Origin: Spisula solida
Taxonomy: Eukaryota > Mollusca > Bivalvia > Venerida > Mactridae
DNA length: 64,000 nt
Assembly: GCA_947247005.1 (NCBI GenBank)
Contig: OX365948.1
Location: 37,576,601-37,640,600, forward strand
Reading direction: 5' to 3'
The notes beneath the pieces are model-generated. The model was given only the letters and a program-made list of their open reading frames with translations. It was not told where the DNA came from and ran no database searches. Of this stretch, positions 47,910 through 60,359 are shown one piece after another. Made by a program: the position numbers and the translations under genes. The first letter of the stretch is position 1. Each line of letters starts with the position of its first letter.

Positions 47910-50186
47910 GGAACTGTCTATTCTACTGACGCATTCTACTGACAACATAGATATAGAGGGATTTTCACTGACGGGTTACTGACAAGTTAAACAAAGAAGG
48001 ATTACTGAAGCGTGGATGATTATTGGGGGCCTGCTGAGCGGGAAAGGTGTGAAAGGGGGTCTATACATATGAAGTTTATTTGACCAAATACTTTATAATA
48101 TTTAATAAGAAGTTGAGAAATAAAAAATAGAAAAATATAGATTTTGTAAATATTTTTATAACTTGTAATATGTATAATTAGTTAGGTTAAATTAAACTGT
48201 TGAAATGTATCGAAATGTGTTATTTGTTCTTGAATGCCCATGACCTTAGCTGTTTTTATTTCTGGAAAGTTTAAAGAGTAGATTGTATTAATAAATGTTA
48301 ATATATTAAATGTATATATTATATTTCAGAAAACGACCTTAAGGTATTAACTTTGAACTCAGAGACGCGATCAGTCGACACACATATGATAAATATTATT
48401 AGAATGATCATTAAAAGTCTTCTAGACACTGACACACCAACTTCAATATTTTATTTGACCAAAGCCACGGAGGTAGATCAAATTTAATTAACGTGCGTGC
48501 CAAAACATATATGCAGATATTTACCAGAAATCAAATATGAACGCTGACGGATTTCACTGACAGGTTGAATAAGGAACGATCTTGATCGCCGTATTATTTA
48601 TCTTAGCTGATAAATTCAACATCTAATATTTTTTTATTTGAGTGTATTAGACTCTATTGTCAATTATATAATACAGTCCGTCATATATTTAATTTATATA
48701 CCTACACTGACAATGTAGATGAATGTATATATATTTATGTAACAATACATATTCAATACCAATACATTATATGAACCATATAGATTGACATAGGTTCAAG
48801 TATTCATACATGTATATTAAAGACATCACAATTACTGACGTTCAGAGGAAATTCACTGACGGATTTCACTGACAAGTTGAATGAAGAAGGATCAATGGGG
48901 CAGAACTGATTAGCCATAATTGGATTAAAGTGCCATCTTGTAATAAAGCCTAGCTGTATACAATGGTTTAGTAACGTTGAAATTAATGCTTTATTATTTG
49001 CGGTATAATTTCGTTTGATAACGCAACATATCGCACATAGTTATACATTTTTAAAATTATCACAAGGTACATGTACATATGTATCTAAAATATACATGCT
49101 TATTAATATGAGCGGTCTTAAACTTTTGGTGAATGCTTTTTTGTTACATATTGTACATTGTAACATATGTTCAAACTATATGATATTTTATCAACCATAA
49201 TATTATTATGTTAATAAAATCCTACAAACAACAATACATATACAATAATCTATACGGATGCATATCAAAACCACTGACAAGAAATCTACTGACGGGATTC
49301 ACTGACAAGTTGAATATAGAGGGGTCACTGATGCAGAACAAGAAATATACGGGCGGGTTTCACTGACAAGTTGAATAAAGAGGGATCACTGATGCAGAAC
49401 TGATTAGCCTTAATTGGATTAAAGTGTCATCTTGTTAACAAAGCCTATTAATAAACAGTAGTTAGTAATGGTTAATTGTAATAGCGGTGCGCTATAAACG
49501 AATGATAATAGTTGTAACAAATATATGCGGTATACTTTTGATGAATGTTAATTGGATTAGATTGTCATAAGATTAAAGAAATGCATGTAACAGTTAGCAA
49601 CGTTATAAAGCATGTACGGTATACTTTTGAGGAATGTTGATTACATTAAAATTATTAAGATCAAAGTAATGTTTACGGCAGTTTGTTACCTTTAATAGTA
49701 ATTAACGAGTTTCAATGGTCAAGTTTATCATAATTATGATATCAGTTTGTAACTTATATTATTAAGAACAATACAATTTAAGTTGTATTAAAACGTCTTA
49801 TTAATGCTAATTTGACTAAATTGTGATAATTTACACTTTATATCCGATTGTAGTTTGTAATGTTTGGCTTTTTTAATTGAAATTTATTGTATTTTTTTTG
49901 CTCACGTTGTGAATCGCAATCAAGCAATTAGTTCAATGTTCTATAAAAGCTAAAGCTAATTGTATGGCATATCAGAAGCTATCGTATATGTTACATCATA
50001 TATTGCTTCTGTCTGCTCTGTCTCAAAGTTATTTTATTAATAATTAATTAATTTAATAGTGATAGTGATATTCTGCAGGATTAAAAGTGTTAAATTGTGC
50101 GCCTTAAAAGCGAGTGTTTATTTGAGTGTGTGTTTATTTCGAAGTGTCGGAAGTGTTTAAGTTTCTGTGCGTGTTCAGTTGACATA

Positions 50187-51745
50187 ATGGCCCTTGTTAT
50201 TGGACACAGTCAGGCCAAGTATTTGTCACAATACTTGTGTGAGGATAGTTATTCGGTCTTTTCTTATTCCGGATACAAATCTACGGATTTCTGGAAGCAG
50301 GATGTACTGTTTGAAGTTGCACCGTTCTTCTCGGTAAGTTTACGGCTTAGTATAAAAAATATGTACGTATGTACTTGGTGAATTTATTCATTGGTATAAT
50401 TTTATAGAATCTTATACAGATAACTTACCGTATATATAATCATCCATAATGATTCTCGCCTCCCTGACCATATTTCAACTTATCGGCTGGTTAAGCTGTG
50501 TGCTGCCTTCCCTGTCCGATTTAATATTATCTTTTTGTCTTTGAAACCTATGTAAATACCCAATTCCCGTTGTATGATGTTGTCAACAATACAAGTGTAT
50601 TATAAAAATATTACCAATTTTCAATGTTTACAGGTGGTAGTTCTTGTAGTTGGAGCTAATGATATTGGCCGTAGTTCTCCCGGTGACATCGTCTTCAATA
50701 TCAGTGAGTTATGTGACGAGATTCACGGACTGGCGCCGAGGTTGTTATTATTACACATATTATTGTGAAATAGATATATGCATTATTACAAATAGTACTG
50801 GTTAGTAACCCAGGTAATAACAACATTTAATCAGCTTTTAAGCCAAATAATTGAAATTTAGCTCGTTGACTTAGCTTGCATTATATAGGGTTAAGAATGG
50901 AATTCAATAATGTATTTAATTAGCTCCCCTATGTGTGGGTTAGTAATAAAGAATTTGATAACTAAATTAATAAATATATTTTTCTTTAAATATTACTTCT
51001 TTATTGATATATACTGTAAATACATACAGTATATCCTAGCTGTAGATAAATAGTGTGCGAGTCTCACAACTGTGTAGTACTGGTCAGTAACCCAGGAAGT
51101 CCTTACGGTGTCCTGTTTATAAATGTTCGGTAAAACATATTTCACACAGATTATCTGAACTTTTTCAGGGCGACAGTTTTAGTTTCGGAGGTTTTGCCGA
51201 GAGGAGTTAATATGTTTGATGGGTGTGATAGTAGGTGTGATAGTAGGCCTTCCTTCATCCGTGATTGGAATTATCAAGCTGGTGTAGTGAATTCTTTACT
51301 GCATGAGCTTGTTAATTACAAGTCATGGATGGGAATTGTGGAATACCCCGAATTCCACACTATGTTAGGTGTAAATCGTAAATTGTTGAGTAGGGATGGT
51401 CTACACTTAAGTTTTGAAGGTACGGCTACAGTAGCTAATAGGATTGTATCCAAGGTTGTTTCTGTTACACCACTGTCCGTCACACAAACACCAGCAATCA
51501 CATCACCAAAACAACAGTCTGTTATGTCAACTGTATATGGACCTAGACTGTACAGTGAGGTGGCAGCACCACTGTCCGTCACACAAACACCAGCAATCAC
51601 ATCACCAAAACAACAGTCTGTTATGCCAACTGTATATGGACCTAGACTGTACAGTGAGGTGGCAGCACCACTGTCCGTCACACAAACACCAGCAATCACA
51701 CCACCAAAACAACAGTCTATGTCCGTGAAATCCTATCAATTATAA
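50187..51745 (+). CDS. SGNH/GDSL-type hydrolase-like protein, three exons, 276 aa
   Basis: Exons are 50187-50333, 50634-50740 and 51169-51745. The borders are TCG|GTAAGT, TTTACAG|GTG, CCGAG|GTTGTT and TTTTTCAG|G, in phases 0 and 2, and the joined frame is continuous to TAA. Block I is LVIGHSQAKYL (Ser8, the usual nucleophile position). Block III is VVVLVVGANDIG (Asn58). Block V is LSRDGLHLSFEG (Asp161, His164). These are the landmarks of SGNH hydrolases, which cleave esters. The domain, about 180 aa, is a normal length for compact members. After residue 185 comes a Pro/Thr/Gln-rich tail of 33-residue repeats. The start could also be 50097, in frame. SGNH domains are known as passengers in some transposable elements, and its place in an inverted-repeat element suggests that here. 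No signal peptide is seen, and activity is untested. Confidence 0.75.
51468..51722 (+). repeat. 99-bp coding tandem repeat in the SGNH gene tail
   Basis: CCACTGTCCGTCACACAAAC begins units at about 51470, 51569 and 51668 (two full and one partial), nearly identical. Each encodes 33 residues including SVTQTPAITSPKQQS and TVYGPRLYSEVAA. Near-identity suggests recent expansion. A lengthened tail is the only visible effect. Confidence 0.9.
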
Positions 51746-53800
51746 CACATAAATAACTCATGTAATAGTATTTTTAATGTTAAAAATCGGAATCATAATT
51801 CATTTTTATAAGACAGTATTACTATTGTCACATACTAATATTTACTATACAGTCTTGAATAACTAATTTCTTACTTCAAAGTGTTACTATTGTTAAATTT
51901 GCACAATTATAATATTTTTCTAAAATTAATATTGTATACCTGTTGTTAACCAAAAATGTAAACATTTACATAATTCATGATAGTATACTTATTGTTGAAA
52001 TGTATAATATGCTGTTTTAACTGTATTATAACATTGCTTTGATCTAATGACATCTTAATCTTATTGACATTCTTATGAAGTAAACCGCGCATCTAATTAT
52101 TTATAACCAGCTGTCATATACATTCCTTTGATGTTATGATGACACTTTAATCCAATTAACATAAATTAGTTCCACACCAGTAACCACTCTTTGTTCAACT
52201 TGTCAGTAGAATCCGTCAGTGAAATCTTGTCAGTTTTGTTATTGATATCACATTCATATTTTACTCAATATATGTACAAGGTAATAGTAGATACATAATT
52301 GATGCTTACAATGTACAAATTTAAATAATTGATTATTTTCATGAGATCTTAATTAATCATTGTTAAAATTATAGTATGCTGAGTTAAAATATTATTACAA
52401 TTAAAACCGGCTATTTTTATAAACATTTGTTCAATATAACAAGTGAATAAAACTGATATGTATAAAATATGTTCACAATGTACAATTTTAAATAATTATT
52501 TTTTTCCATGATAGTACAATGTATTGCAATTTGTGTGATCTTTTGACAATCTAATGTAACTAACATGCTTAAGTAGTACACATTGCATACAATTAAATAA
52601 CTGCCGTGTACATTCCTTTGATGTTATGATGACACTTTAATCCAATGAACATAAATTAGTTCCACACCAGTAACCACTCTTTGTTCAACTTGTCAGTAGA
52701 ATCCGTCAGTGAAATATTGTCAGTGGATTTGTTTTTATAATATCACAAGTATGTGGCTAAGTATGAAAATAAGATTAAAAACATACAGTTTAATAAAGTT
52801 AGAACAATAAATTTAAATTATTAGTATAATAACAATATTGAGGAATATTCACATATATACTGTATTTGAAGTATACATGCAATAACAATTAAATTAGGCT
52901 ATTGTTGATAAATAGTTTTAATCATTTTTATATAAATAACAAGTAAACAAAACTTAGATCTATATGTTTTCATGGAAATATTTAACTTTTTAATAAATAA
53001 ATTAGTCAAAATTAGTTCACTTTTTAACTCCGCCATTGCCGGTCCCAAGCCCGGATGTAAAAGGAGGAGGGTTGTGTGTTGGATACGATTCCATACCACG
53101 TAAAATGCGAGTTGCAAAAACTTGATATAGATCTAAATATTATAGAAAAACAACCCAAATTGTCAATCTTATGATAGATCTAAGCTAAAATATACAGTAC
53201 AAAGTCTAAGCGTGTCGAACACAAAACCAACCCGACGTCTCGAAAGCCACACATACTTCTGTGTAAGTTTATGTTCAACTTGTCAGTGAAATCCGTCAGT
53301 AGAATCTATAAAGTAATTATCAATTAATAATAATATTTTTCCTTCAATTACCATAAACCGGTAATTCGGTTATTTCCCTTCGAATGTCGCTGTATATACG
53401 AGTTTACTAGTCGGCAAAAAAGGTTAAATCCGGTACTTTCAATATATCAATATCTATTAAATATAATTTACATTATGTTTAACTTTCGTGTTTTCATTTT
53501 ATATCAAACAATATTGTCTATCTAGATGAACGTGTAATTTCTGAATGAAATGCAAATTTATCAATCTTTAATGTTAGTGTTAATTATATATTATAGTATG
53601 TATAATTTAACGTATCTCCTCATTTTATTATTATATATTTATTGTTGTATAATTCCACAACTTGTGCAATTTTTATTATCCTATGTATATATACCCCCTT
53701 TCACACCTTTCCAGCGCAGCAGGCCCCCAATAATCATCCACGCTTCAGTAATCCTTCTTTGTTTAACTTGTCAGTAACCCGTCAGTGAAAATCCCTCTAT

Positions 53801-54346
53801 TCACCATATCGACATTACAGGTTAAAATCCGTTTTCCGGGATAACGGAATTTATTGAGCGACAATGTGCGAGATATTCCGAATGTACGTGAGGGGGGGAA
53901 AATGCCTATAGCGTATAGAGCAACCAGGTACAATAATCGCGATTATTTAAGCCAAATGATAAGAATTTGTAAAAAGTCTTACTAGTAAACAATGACAACA
54001 CCATTTTACGACCTCGCTGACAATTTTTTCCCCAAAATAATATGTTTAACTTGAAAAATGCGTATATTTTCTCGCCATCGGTATCGAGCTACGGAAGCGG
54101 CAGTGTAGAATAAAATGCAATATTTCGAATATAAAGCATTTTTTAGGATAATTCTTGCTAAAGTTTAAAAACAAAGATGTATAATGATAATGTGTAATAA
54201 TTGTTTTATATGTTTTTAATGTTTAAACGTTCAAAAAAGAATAATTATATACACTCCCGCTATACCGCTTATTGCTCGCTAACCCCCTGACCGTGAAATT
54301 TCGGGTCCGGAAAAACGGGTATTATTGGGTAATGTCGATATCGAGA
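53801..54346. mobile_element. Miniature element nested in the right arm, copy 1
   Basis: The left arm of the big element reads (reversed) CCCTCTATATCTATGTTG. The right arm has about 546 extra bases between CCCTCTAT and ATCTATGTTG. The ends TCACCATATCGACATTAC and GTAATGTCGATATCGAGA are inverted. A homologue is at 55854-56356. Confidence 0.8.
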
Positions 54347-54390
54347 ATATCTATGTTGTCAGTAGAACGCGTCAGTAGAATAGACAGACC

Positions 54391-54400
54391 CGAACGGTTG
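54391..54400. repeat. 10-bp target duplication, right (CGAACGGTTG)
   Basis: It is identical to 47900-47909. The sequence after it continues the flank that stands left of 47900. Confidence 0.85.
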
Positions 54401-54799
54401 CGTGTTTTGCGGCATGAAAAATACAAGTTGGACGGTAATGACGGATCGATGTTTACAATTCCTTGCATAAAAAAGGTACAGTAAGTGTCACACATTATTT
54501 TGTTTGATGTGAATAACTTTGAAGCATATTTTCTGACATATATTTGTACAGCATGACTGTCCGAGAATGCTACGTAACTAGATCTAATAACCAACTTACC
54601 AATCCATCTTCCGCACATGCCGAAAACTGGTTTATTATTGTCAAAACGAAAGTAGAACTAGCATACTCTTGCTATCTGACCGTCGTGTTTTTACAAAGTA
54701 TGTAATTATTTAATTTGCGCTATACTGAAGTGAAAAAAACAAGTGTTTTTATGTTGCCACAAATAAATAATAGATCTAGTTCTAAGAACGTTATCAATT

Positions 54800-55050
54800 C
54801 CAGGGGGGGGGGGGGGGGGGGGGGTCCGGCAAGCTATTTTCAGGAGCGTAGTCAGCGCAATTTATTCTACTTCATTTATTTATGTGTCATGGGCGTAAGA
54901 GAAGGGGGCCAGGTGAGCCAGTCCCCCCAATGTTAGGACAAGGGGGGGGAATCAATGTAAGGACAAGGGGGGGGGGGGGGGGTCAATGTAAGGACAAGGG
55001 GGGGGGGCAACATATCGTTTGCTTGCCCCCGGACCCCCCCCCCCCCTACT
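54800..55050. repeat. G-rich tracts with short tandem repeat
   Basis: A run of about 22 G lies at about 54804. Then three TCAATGTAAGGACAAGGGGG-like units follow (about 54930-55010), and then a run of about 13 C (about 55034). Such tracts can form quadruplex structures and are prone to length errors. Confidence 0.8.
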
Positions 55051-55542
55051 TACAATAATAGTTTAATTAAGATAAGGTTAATTTCTTGCCCGCTCTTTTG
55101 ACAAGCAAACAACCTAGTAAATATATCTTACCTTAGTAATCATATCCACAAGCATTCACCATTAGCTATTAACACAATTTTGAAGACGCTCCTACTATGT
55201 GTGTGTGCCCGAAATTTGTTTGCAAAATTTGTGAAATATATCACGCACGTTAATAACGTGCGTGAATGTATGTTGCTTATAAATCTAATCACTGTATTAT
55301 CATTTCTTGCGATGATACATATACATCAAACTGTATAACTTATTGTGAGCAAAAGCACCTGAAACTTCACTGTATGACTTATCGCAAGGCTATCAATTCA
55401 GTGTGTACGACCACGAAGTTTAACATGCGTGGTACGACTTCTTGCGATGGTCAGAAGTTGACTCTTTTATACACTAAAATTCTATGCATTTAAGTTAAAG
55501 ACTATAGGTGCTTTATTTGTAGTGTGTATATGTTATTGGATT

Positions 55543-55812
55543 ACGCACCAGTCAATTGAAACCACGCCCCGCCCCAACCCGGGGAAGGGCGGGGGTACAG
55601 TCCTGTATTTTTACCTTTCCGTTATCCCCTCACTGCCGGTTGAGCGCAGGGCTTCTGTTTAGCGCCAAATGAAGCTGGGAAATATTGCCAGGAGGAATAG
55701 GGCGTGGCAATTTGCGAGAATTTTACCATCTGTATGGCCCTTGGTAAAACAAAAGTAAAACTCCCCCTGTTCCCCGGGGTTGGGCGGCTGTGGTTTCAAT
55801 TGACTGGTGCAT
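55543..55812. mobile_element. Palindromic miniature element (GCACCAGTCAATTG ends)
   Basis: GCACCAGTCAATTGAAACCA and TGGTTTCAATTGACTGGTGC are inverted ends. They continue into CCCCAACCCGGGGAAGGG and its reverse near 55775. It is about 268 bases without coding capacity. TTA/TAA-like words at the borders may be a 3-bp duplication. Confidence 0.8.
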
Positions 55813-55853
55813 AACTAAAATAGCAATCAACTCAATTATGAAGACGGCCAGAT

Positions 55854-56356
55854 TCACCATATTGACATTAAAAATAATAATACAATAAAACCTGTTTTCT
55901 GGATTATGGAATGAATTGTACAACAATGTTCTAGGTGTTCTGATTGACCCGAGGGGGTTGGTTGTACACTGCAATTATTTTTGACAAAAGAAGGAATTTG
56001 TAAAAATTCTTATACAGTTTATCACAATTACAATACTATTTCACATCCATTTTCATAAATTATTAATTGCCATTGGTATCAAGATTGTTAAGTGACAGTG
56101 TAGAATGAAATACAATATTGCAAATAAAAAGCATTTTTAGGACTATTTTTGCTATTTAAAAACAAAAAAAGTTTAATGATATTGTGCAATAATTTTATAA
56201 CCGGTATACTTTTTCATATTTAAACATTGAAAAATAGCAGATTTATACAATCCCCCTATGCAGCCTATTGGCCATATCCTTTTCAACCCCCCCCCCCCTG
56301 ACCGTGAAATCCTGGATACAGGACAAATGGTTTTATCCTATGATGTTGATATCAAT
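55854..56356. mobile_element. Miniature element, copy 2 of the 53801-54346 family
   Basis: It shares order and wording with copy 1 from TCACCATATTGACATTA through GGCATTTTTAGGACTATT-like and CCCCCTGACCGTGAAAT blocks to ATGTTGATATC. It has diverged considerably and has gained a run of about 14 C near 56290. Confidence 0.7.
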
Positions 56357-56359
56357 TAA

Positions 56360-57040
56360 AGCTCAGTTTGAAGAGATTTGGCCTGTACGTGAAGGATCCC
56401 GGGTTTCGACTCCACAGTCAGGCTGCATATTTTTCTCATCCTGTTATACATTGAGCACTGAAAATCTACAAGGGTTGGAGCAATTCTCTTGCTTGGGTTG
56501 GGTCCAGACAGACTAGCCTCAAATTCAATATGTAGGATCTAACATGTATAAATAATATGATATAGTTAACATTATTGTGAAATTTCCTGGGGGTCAATGC
56601 ATGGTTCCAGCTATTTTTCTCAGATGGTCTGACACAAGCCATATAGTTCAGTTTTATTCATAATGTAAAGTGGGGAGAGGTTATTGCACTCTAAAATAGC
56701 CCAGACTTTCTCAAAAGGGGATAATAATTATATAGTCTGGCAGTATTTGCAATGAACCGGGGAATGTCTTCTATTCCAAATGTTTTCCCATTTACTTATA
56801 TTCGAGATACTACCATAACAGATTCTGGATGATGACACTTTGGAGAACTCCCACAATGAGGCCCATGTTCACAAATTAATCAGTATAAACAATTGTACAA
56901 TCAAACTTAAAGCTTAATGCACCTGTAGCTGTTATATATTTATAAGTCCAATACTGCATGTATTCAAAATATACAGCCTTCAATAATGGTTAATATGAAA
57001 ATGAGCCCCCTACCAATGATTATAGTCTTAAATGAGGCCA
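56360..57040. other. No gene recognised
   Basis: Unique-looking sequence between the miniature element and the satellite. A tRNA-like word CCGGGTTTCGACTCC lies at about 56400, but no tRNA fold was found. Confidence 0.45.
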
Positions 57041-59675
57041 TTTTGTAGCTGACTATGAAATCTGGCTCATATAGTTTGTTACTTAGTCTAGTTTTGAGAT
57101 CATAATTATAACAATTTGTGAGATTGTACATTAACTTGCAGTTTACATGACTGTTTATGATATCTGAGTCATATAGTTTGTTACTTAGTCTAGTTATGAG
57201 ATCATACATAGTTGCGATTGGTGAGATTGCACATTTACTTGCAGTTTTCATAGCTGTTAATGATATCTCAGTCATATAGTTTGTTACTTAGTGTAGTTAT
57301 GAGGTCAGATATAGTTGCGATTGGTGAGATTGCACATTAACTTGCAGTTTTCATAGCTGTTAATGATTTCTCAATCATATAGTTTGTTACTTAGTCTAAT
57401 AATGAGGTCAGATATAGTTGCGATTGGTGAGATTGTACATTTACTGGCAGTTTTCATAGCTGTTAATGATATCTCAATCATATAGTTTATTACTTAGTGT
57501 AGTTATGAGGTCAGATATAGTTGCGATGGGTGAGATTGTACATTTACTTGCAGTTTTCATAGCTGTTAATGATATCTCAACCATATAGTTTATTACTTAG
57601 TGTAGTTATGAGGTCAGATATAGTCACAATTGGTGAGATTGTACATTTACTTGCAGTTTTCATAGCTATTAATGATTTCTCAATCATATAGTTTGTTACT
57701 TAGTCTAATAATGAGGTCAGATATGGTTGCGATTGGTGAGATTGTACATTTACTTGCAGTTTTCATAGCTGTTCATGATATCTCAATCATATAGTTTATT
57801 ACTTAGTGTAGTTATGAGGTCAGATATAGTTGCGATGGGTGAGATTGTACGTTTACTTGCATTTTTCATAGCTGTTATAGATATCTCAGTCATATAGTTT
57901 GTTACTTAGTCTAGTTATAAAGTCACAATTGGTAAAATTGTACATTTACTTGCAGTTTTCATAGCTGTTCATGATATCTCAATAATATAGTTTATTACTT
58001 AGTGTAGTTATGAGGTCAGATATAGTTGCGATTGGTGAGATTGTACATTTACTTGCAGTTTTCATAGCTGTTAATGATATCTCAATCATAAAGTTTGTTA
58101 CTTAGTCTAGTTATGAAGTCATGTAAAGTCACAATTGGTGAGATTGTACATTTACTTGCAGTTTTCATAGCTGTTAATGATTTCTCAATCATATAGTTTG
58201 TTACTTAGTCTAATAATGAGGTCAGATATAGTTGCGATTGGTGAGATTGTACATTTACTTGCAGTTTTCATAGCTGTTCATGATATCTCAATCATATAGT
58301 TTATTACTTAGTGTAGTTATGAGGTCAGATATAGTTGCGATGGGTGAGATTGTACATTTACTTGCAGTTTTCATAGCTGTTAATGATATCTCAATCATAT
58401 AGTTTGTTACTTAGTGTAGTTATGAGGTCAGATATAGTCACAATTGGTGAGATTGTACATTTACTTGCAGTTTTCATAGCTATTAATGATATCTCAGTCA
58501 TATAGTTTATTACTTAGTGTAGTTATGAGGTCAGATATAGTTGCGATTGGTGAGATTGTACATTTACTTGCAGTTTTCATAGCTGTTAATGATATCTCGA
58601 TCATAAAGTTTGTTACTTAGTGTAGTTATGAGGTCAGATATAGTCACAATTGGTGAGATTGTACATTTACTTGCAGTTTTCATAGCTGTTAATGATATCT
58701 CAATCATATAGTTTGTTACTTAGTCTAGTAATGACGTCAGATATAGTTGCGATTGGTGAGATTGTACATTTACTTGCAGTTTTCATAGCTGTTAATGATA
58801 TCTAAATCATATAGTTTATTACTTAGTGTAGTTATGAGGTCAGATATAGTTGCGATTGGTGAGATTGTACATTAATTTGCAGTTTTCATAGCTGTTGATG
58901 ATATCTCAGTCATATAGTGGGTTACCTAGTCTAGTTGTGATGTCATATATAGCCACAATTCGTGAGATTGTATGTTAACTTGCAGTTTTCATAGCTGTTA
59001 ATGATATCTCAGTCATATAATTTGTAACTTAGTCTAGTAATGAGGTCATCTATAGTTGTGATTGGTGAGATTGTTAATTTACTTGCAGTTTTCATAGCTG
59101 TTAATGATATCTCAGTCATATAGTGGGTTACTTAGTCTAGTTATGAGGTCATATATAGCCACAATTGGTCAGATTGTACATTTACTTGCAGTTTTCATAA
59201 CTGTTGATGCTATCTCAATCATACAGTGGGTTACTTAGTCTAGTTATGAGGTCAAATATAGCCACAATTGGTGAGATTGTATGTTAACTTGTAGTTTTCA
59301 TAGCTGTTGACGATAACTCAGTCATATAGTTTATTACTTATAAGTCTAGTTATGAGGTCATATATAGTCATAATTGGTGAGATTGTACATTTTATTGCAA
59401 TTTTCAAAGCTGTTGTTGATATCTGACTCATATAATTTGTTACTTAGTCTAGTTTTGGGGTCATATATAATTGCGATTGGTGAGTATGTACATTTACTTG
59501 CAGTTTTCATAGCTGTTGATGATATCTCAGTCATATAGTTTGTTAGTTAGTCTAGTTATGATGTCATATATAGTCATGATTGATGAGATTGGGTATTTAC
59601 TTGCAGTTTTCATAGCTGTTAATGAAATCAGTCTCATATAGTTTGTTACTTAGTCTAGTTTTAAGAACATAATAG
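57040..59675. repeat. 103-bp tandem satellite, about 25 copies
   Basis: The unit carries CATAGCTGTTAATGATATCT, CATATAGTTTGTTACTTAGT, GAGGTCAGATATAGTTGCGA and TTGGTGAGATTGTACATTTA, with a spacing of 103 bases (for example 57249, 57352, 57455). Units in the centre are very alike. The outer ones, especially after 58900, are more diverged, as expected for unequal exchange within the array. No reading frame is kept. Confidence 0.95.
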
Positions 59676-59989
59676 TCGCAATTTGCTGGATTTTTTTTCA
59701 GTTTTACAAAACCACTGGCCCTGTGTATACATTGTACATGACTGTAAATGATGGAAATTTTGCTGCATTTAACCCAAACTTTTGTTCACAAGGCTAGAGA
59801 AGTTGAATAATAATGACATAAATGTTACCATCCCCTTCCCATGAGATAATGCCACTTTTGGGGTTCTAGTTTACAACAATTCTTTGTTTATTTCAGCCAA
59901 TTTATTGCTATACAAGAAGTTTCTGCAGTTGCAAGTAAACTATAAAGCCTTTCAAGGACCAGAAACTGACATATGAAGTCTTCATTAAT

Positions 59990-60345
59990 TTTATGGTATG
60001 TATTAAACTATTAATACATTGCCTAAAACCCCACCAGAAGAATTCATGAATAATTCACATTTTGTTGTTCATGAACAGTTCATTACATGTCTGTTTTATA
60101 TGTCAATGTCCGATTTCCTGTTCACGACTGTCAGTGAACAGTTCATGAACCATAGTTCTTCATAAGTTCATGAACTAAGGTTTAAATGCTGTAATAAGTT
60201 CATAAACCACACAGATTGGTCAGCCACTAGCTGCTAAATGTTTAAGATTACTTCATGAAGTATTCATGAACAACCCATAAAATAAAGTAAGTGCATTAAA
60301 ATGAAGCGACGAGTCAAGTGTTCATGAAATCATGAACAATATTTG
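59990..60345. repeat. TTCATGAA-rich sequence
   Basis: TTCATGAA or GTTCATGAAC palindromes occur about ten times in 350 bases. The stretch leads into the SINE head at 60360-60558 on the minus strand and may be its body or 3' tail. Confidence 0.5.
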
Positions 60346-60359
60346 GTAGGGGAGTGACC

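Larger units (their letters stand above)
47910..54390. mobile_element. 6.48 kb palindromic DNA element carrying an SGNH-hydrolase gene
   Basis: It is bounded by a perfect 10-bp direct repeat (47900-47909 and 54391-54400). The termini are inverted: left GGAACTGTCTATTCTACTGA, right in reverse GGTCTGTCTATTCTACTGAC. The match continues through GCRTTCTACTGACAACATAG. The left arm repeats CACTGACAAGTTGAATAAAG-like units at about 47.98, 48.56, 48.87, 49.29 and 49.36 kb. The right arm carries their reverse forms at about 52.20, 52.69, 53.28 and 53.76 kb, with shared blocks such as TTAATTGGATTAAAGTGTCA. A spliced SGNH-like gene lies at the centre. No transposase was found. A duplication of 9-10 bases resembles Mutator-like elements (established), but assignment is open. 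The right arm holds a nested miniature element (53801-54346). Confidence 0.88.
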
